This document shows, piece by piece, positions 63,683 to 64,000 of a stretch of 64,000 nt of DNA; positions within the stretch are counted from its first letter, which is position 1; every line of letters starts with the position of its first letter. Both the position numbers and the translations under genes were made by a program. The notes beneath the pieces are model-generated. The model was not told the origin of the DNA, ran no database searches, and worked only from the letters and a program-made list of their open reading frames with translations. Location: assembly GCA_017445585.1 (NCBI GenBank), contig JAFSTX010000068.1, positions 1 to 64,000 of the forward strand. Direction: 5' to 3'. The DNA is from Lachnospiraceae bacterium (GTDB lineage: Bacteria > Bacillota > Clostridia > Lachnospirales > Lachnospiraceae).

Positions 63683-64000
63683 ACTTTCCGCTGCTGCTTG
63701 GTTTATCGTATTCAGACAATAGGTAAAAAAGGCTAAATGCCATGAAATCACAGTCTGCTCCCAGATTGCTGGCCGAATCCGCATTAAGGAACCTCCCCAC
63801 ATTCGATCAAAATACCAGCTCTGGAAGCAGAAGAAGCCCATCTCCTGATCGTATGCATACCCGCGGTAGCAAAGTACACTCCAGATGCCCGGATCCCGGC
63901 ATATATACCTGCCGTACTAAGAAGCCTGCCACAGGTGTCGCAGACATAGCTTACGATATCCACGGCATCGAATGAACTGTTTCTCCTGGGAGTATTTGTC
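63683..64000 (-). pseudogene. Degenerate C-terminal end of an Rhs/YD-repeat protein
   Basis: The minus strand can be read as Rhs core only by changing frame: F-D-A-V-D-I-V-S-Y-V-C-D-T-C-G-R-L-L-S-T-A, then in another frame YRGYAYDQEMGFFCFQSWYF with D-R-M-W-G, and one base later R-F-L-N-A-D-S. These are the terminal signature elements (R-G-Y-x-Y-D, G-x-x-x-x-Q-S-R-Y-Y-D, G-R-F-x-N-A-D-S) of wall-associated and Rhs toxins. At least two frameshifts are visible. It continues beyond the window. Confidence 0.75.

Overview
The window looks like chromosomal DNA of an anaerobic, fairly GC-rich member of the Clostridia (Bacillota). The signs are strong GGAGG ribosome sites, a SAM-I riboswitch in front of metK, dnaD/dnaI helicase-loader genes, a rubrerythrin, BioY and DegV, a PadR/HAAS pair, cell-wall-binding type 2 repeats and three tRNA genes without an encoded CCA. 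The family cannot be fixed from sequence reading alone.

Layout. 1-336 is a tandem array built on an 8-bp palindrome repeated exactly every 26 bp. 0.3-12.2 kb holds ordinary membrane and transport genes: a membrane phosphoesterase, a wrecked ABC/permease locus that keeps its promoter and operator, a YegP protein, a heterodimeric ABC exporter, a PAP2/lipoprotein/PstS-like operon and an MFS carrier. 12.3-14.9 kb is a graveyard of gene fragments around one intact DUF4143 ATPase, whose promoter sits in the last copy of a 34-bp repeat. 15.2-22.2 kb has degV-bioY, an acyltransferase-like gene and a phosphodiesterase/phosphatase/FGGY-kinase operon, followed by a 221-bp long-hairpin element.

22.5-42.9 kb is the most unusual part: a run of eight minus-strand genes covering 19 kb. 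In transcription order they are an ornithine-cyclodeaminase-family enzyme, a 3624-residue membrane-anchored beta-helix protein with a metallo-beta-lactamase (MBL) domain inside it, two MBL lipoproteins related to that domain, two CUT1-type permeases, a solute-binding protein and a fourth, ComEC-like MBL lipoprotein. A DeoR-family regulator is divergent, and phased repeats cover the promoter. The arrangement suggests a regulated surface system that cleaves a substrate outside the cell with several MBL hydrolases and imports the product through an ABC system lacking its own ATPase. That function is inference.

42.9-48.4 kb has a PadR/HAAS pair divergent from a secreted-peptide locus with an ABC-2 type transporter and two related accessory proteins. 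48.5-62.6 kb is mostly core genome: rubrerythrin, pta, ABC-F, a sugar nucleotidyltransferase, PRPP synthase, dnaI, dnaD, a DnaA-box cluster, murC, galE and riboswitch-controlled metK, then a frameshifted cell-wall-binding protein, a GNAT enzyme and tRNA-Cys, tRNA-Ala and tRNA-Ile. The window ends in a 53-bp tandem array and a decayed Rhs/YD-repeat gene end.
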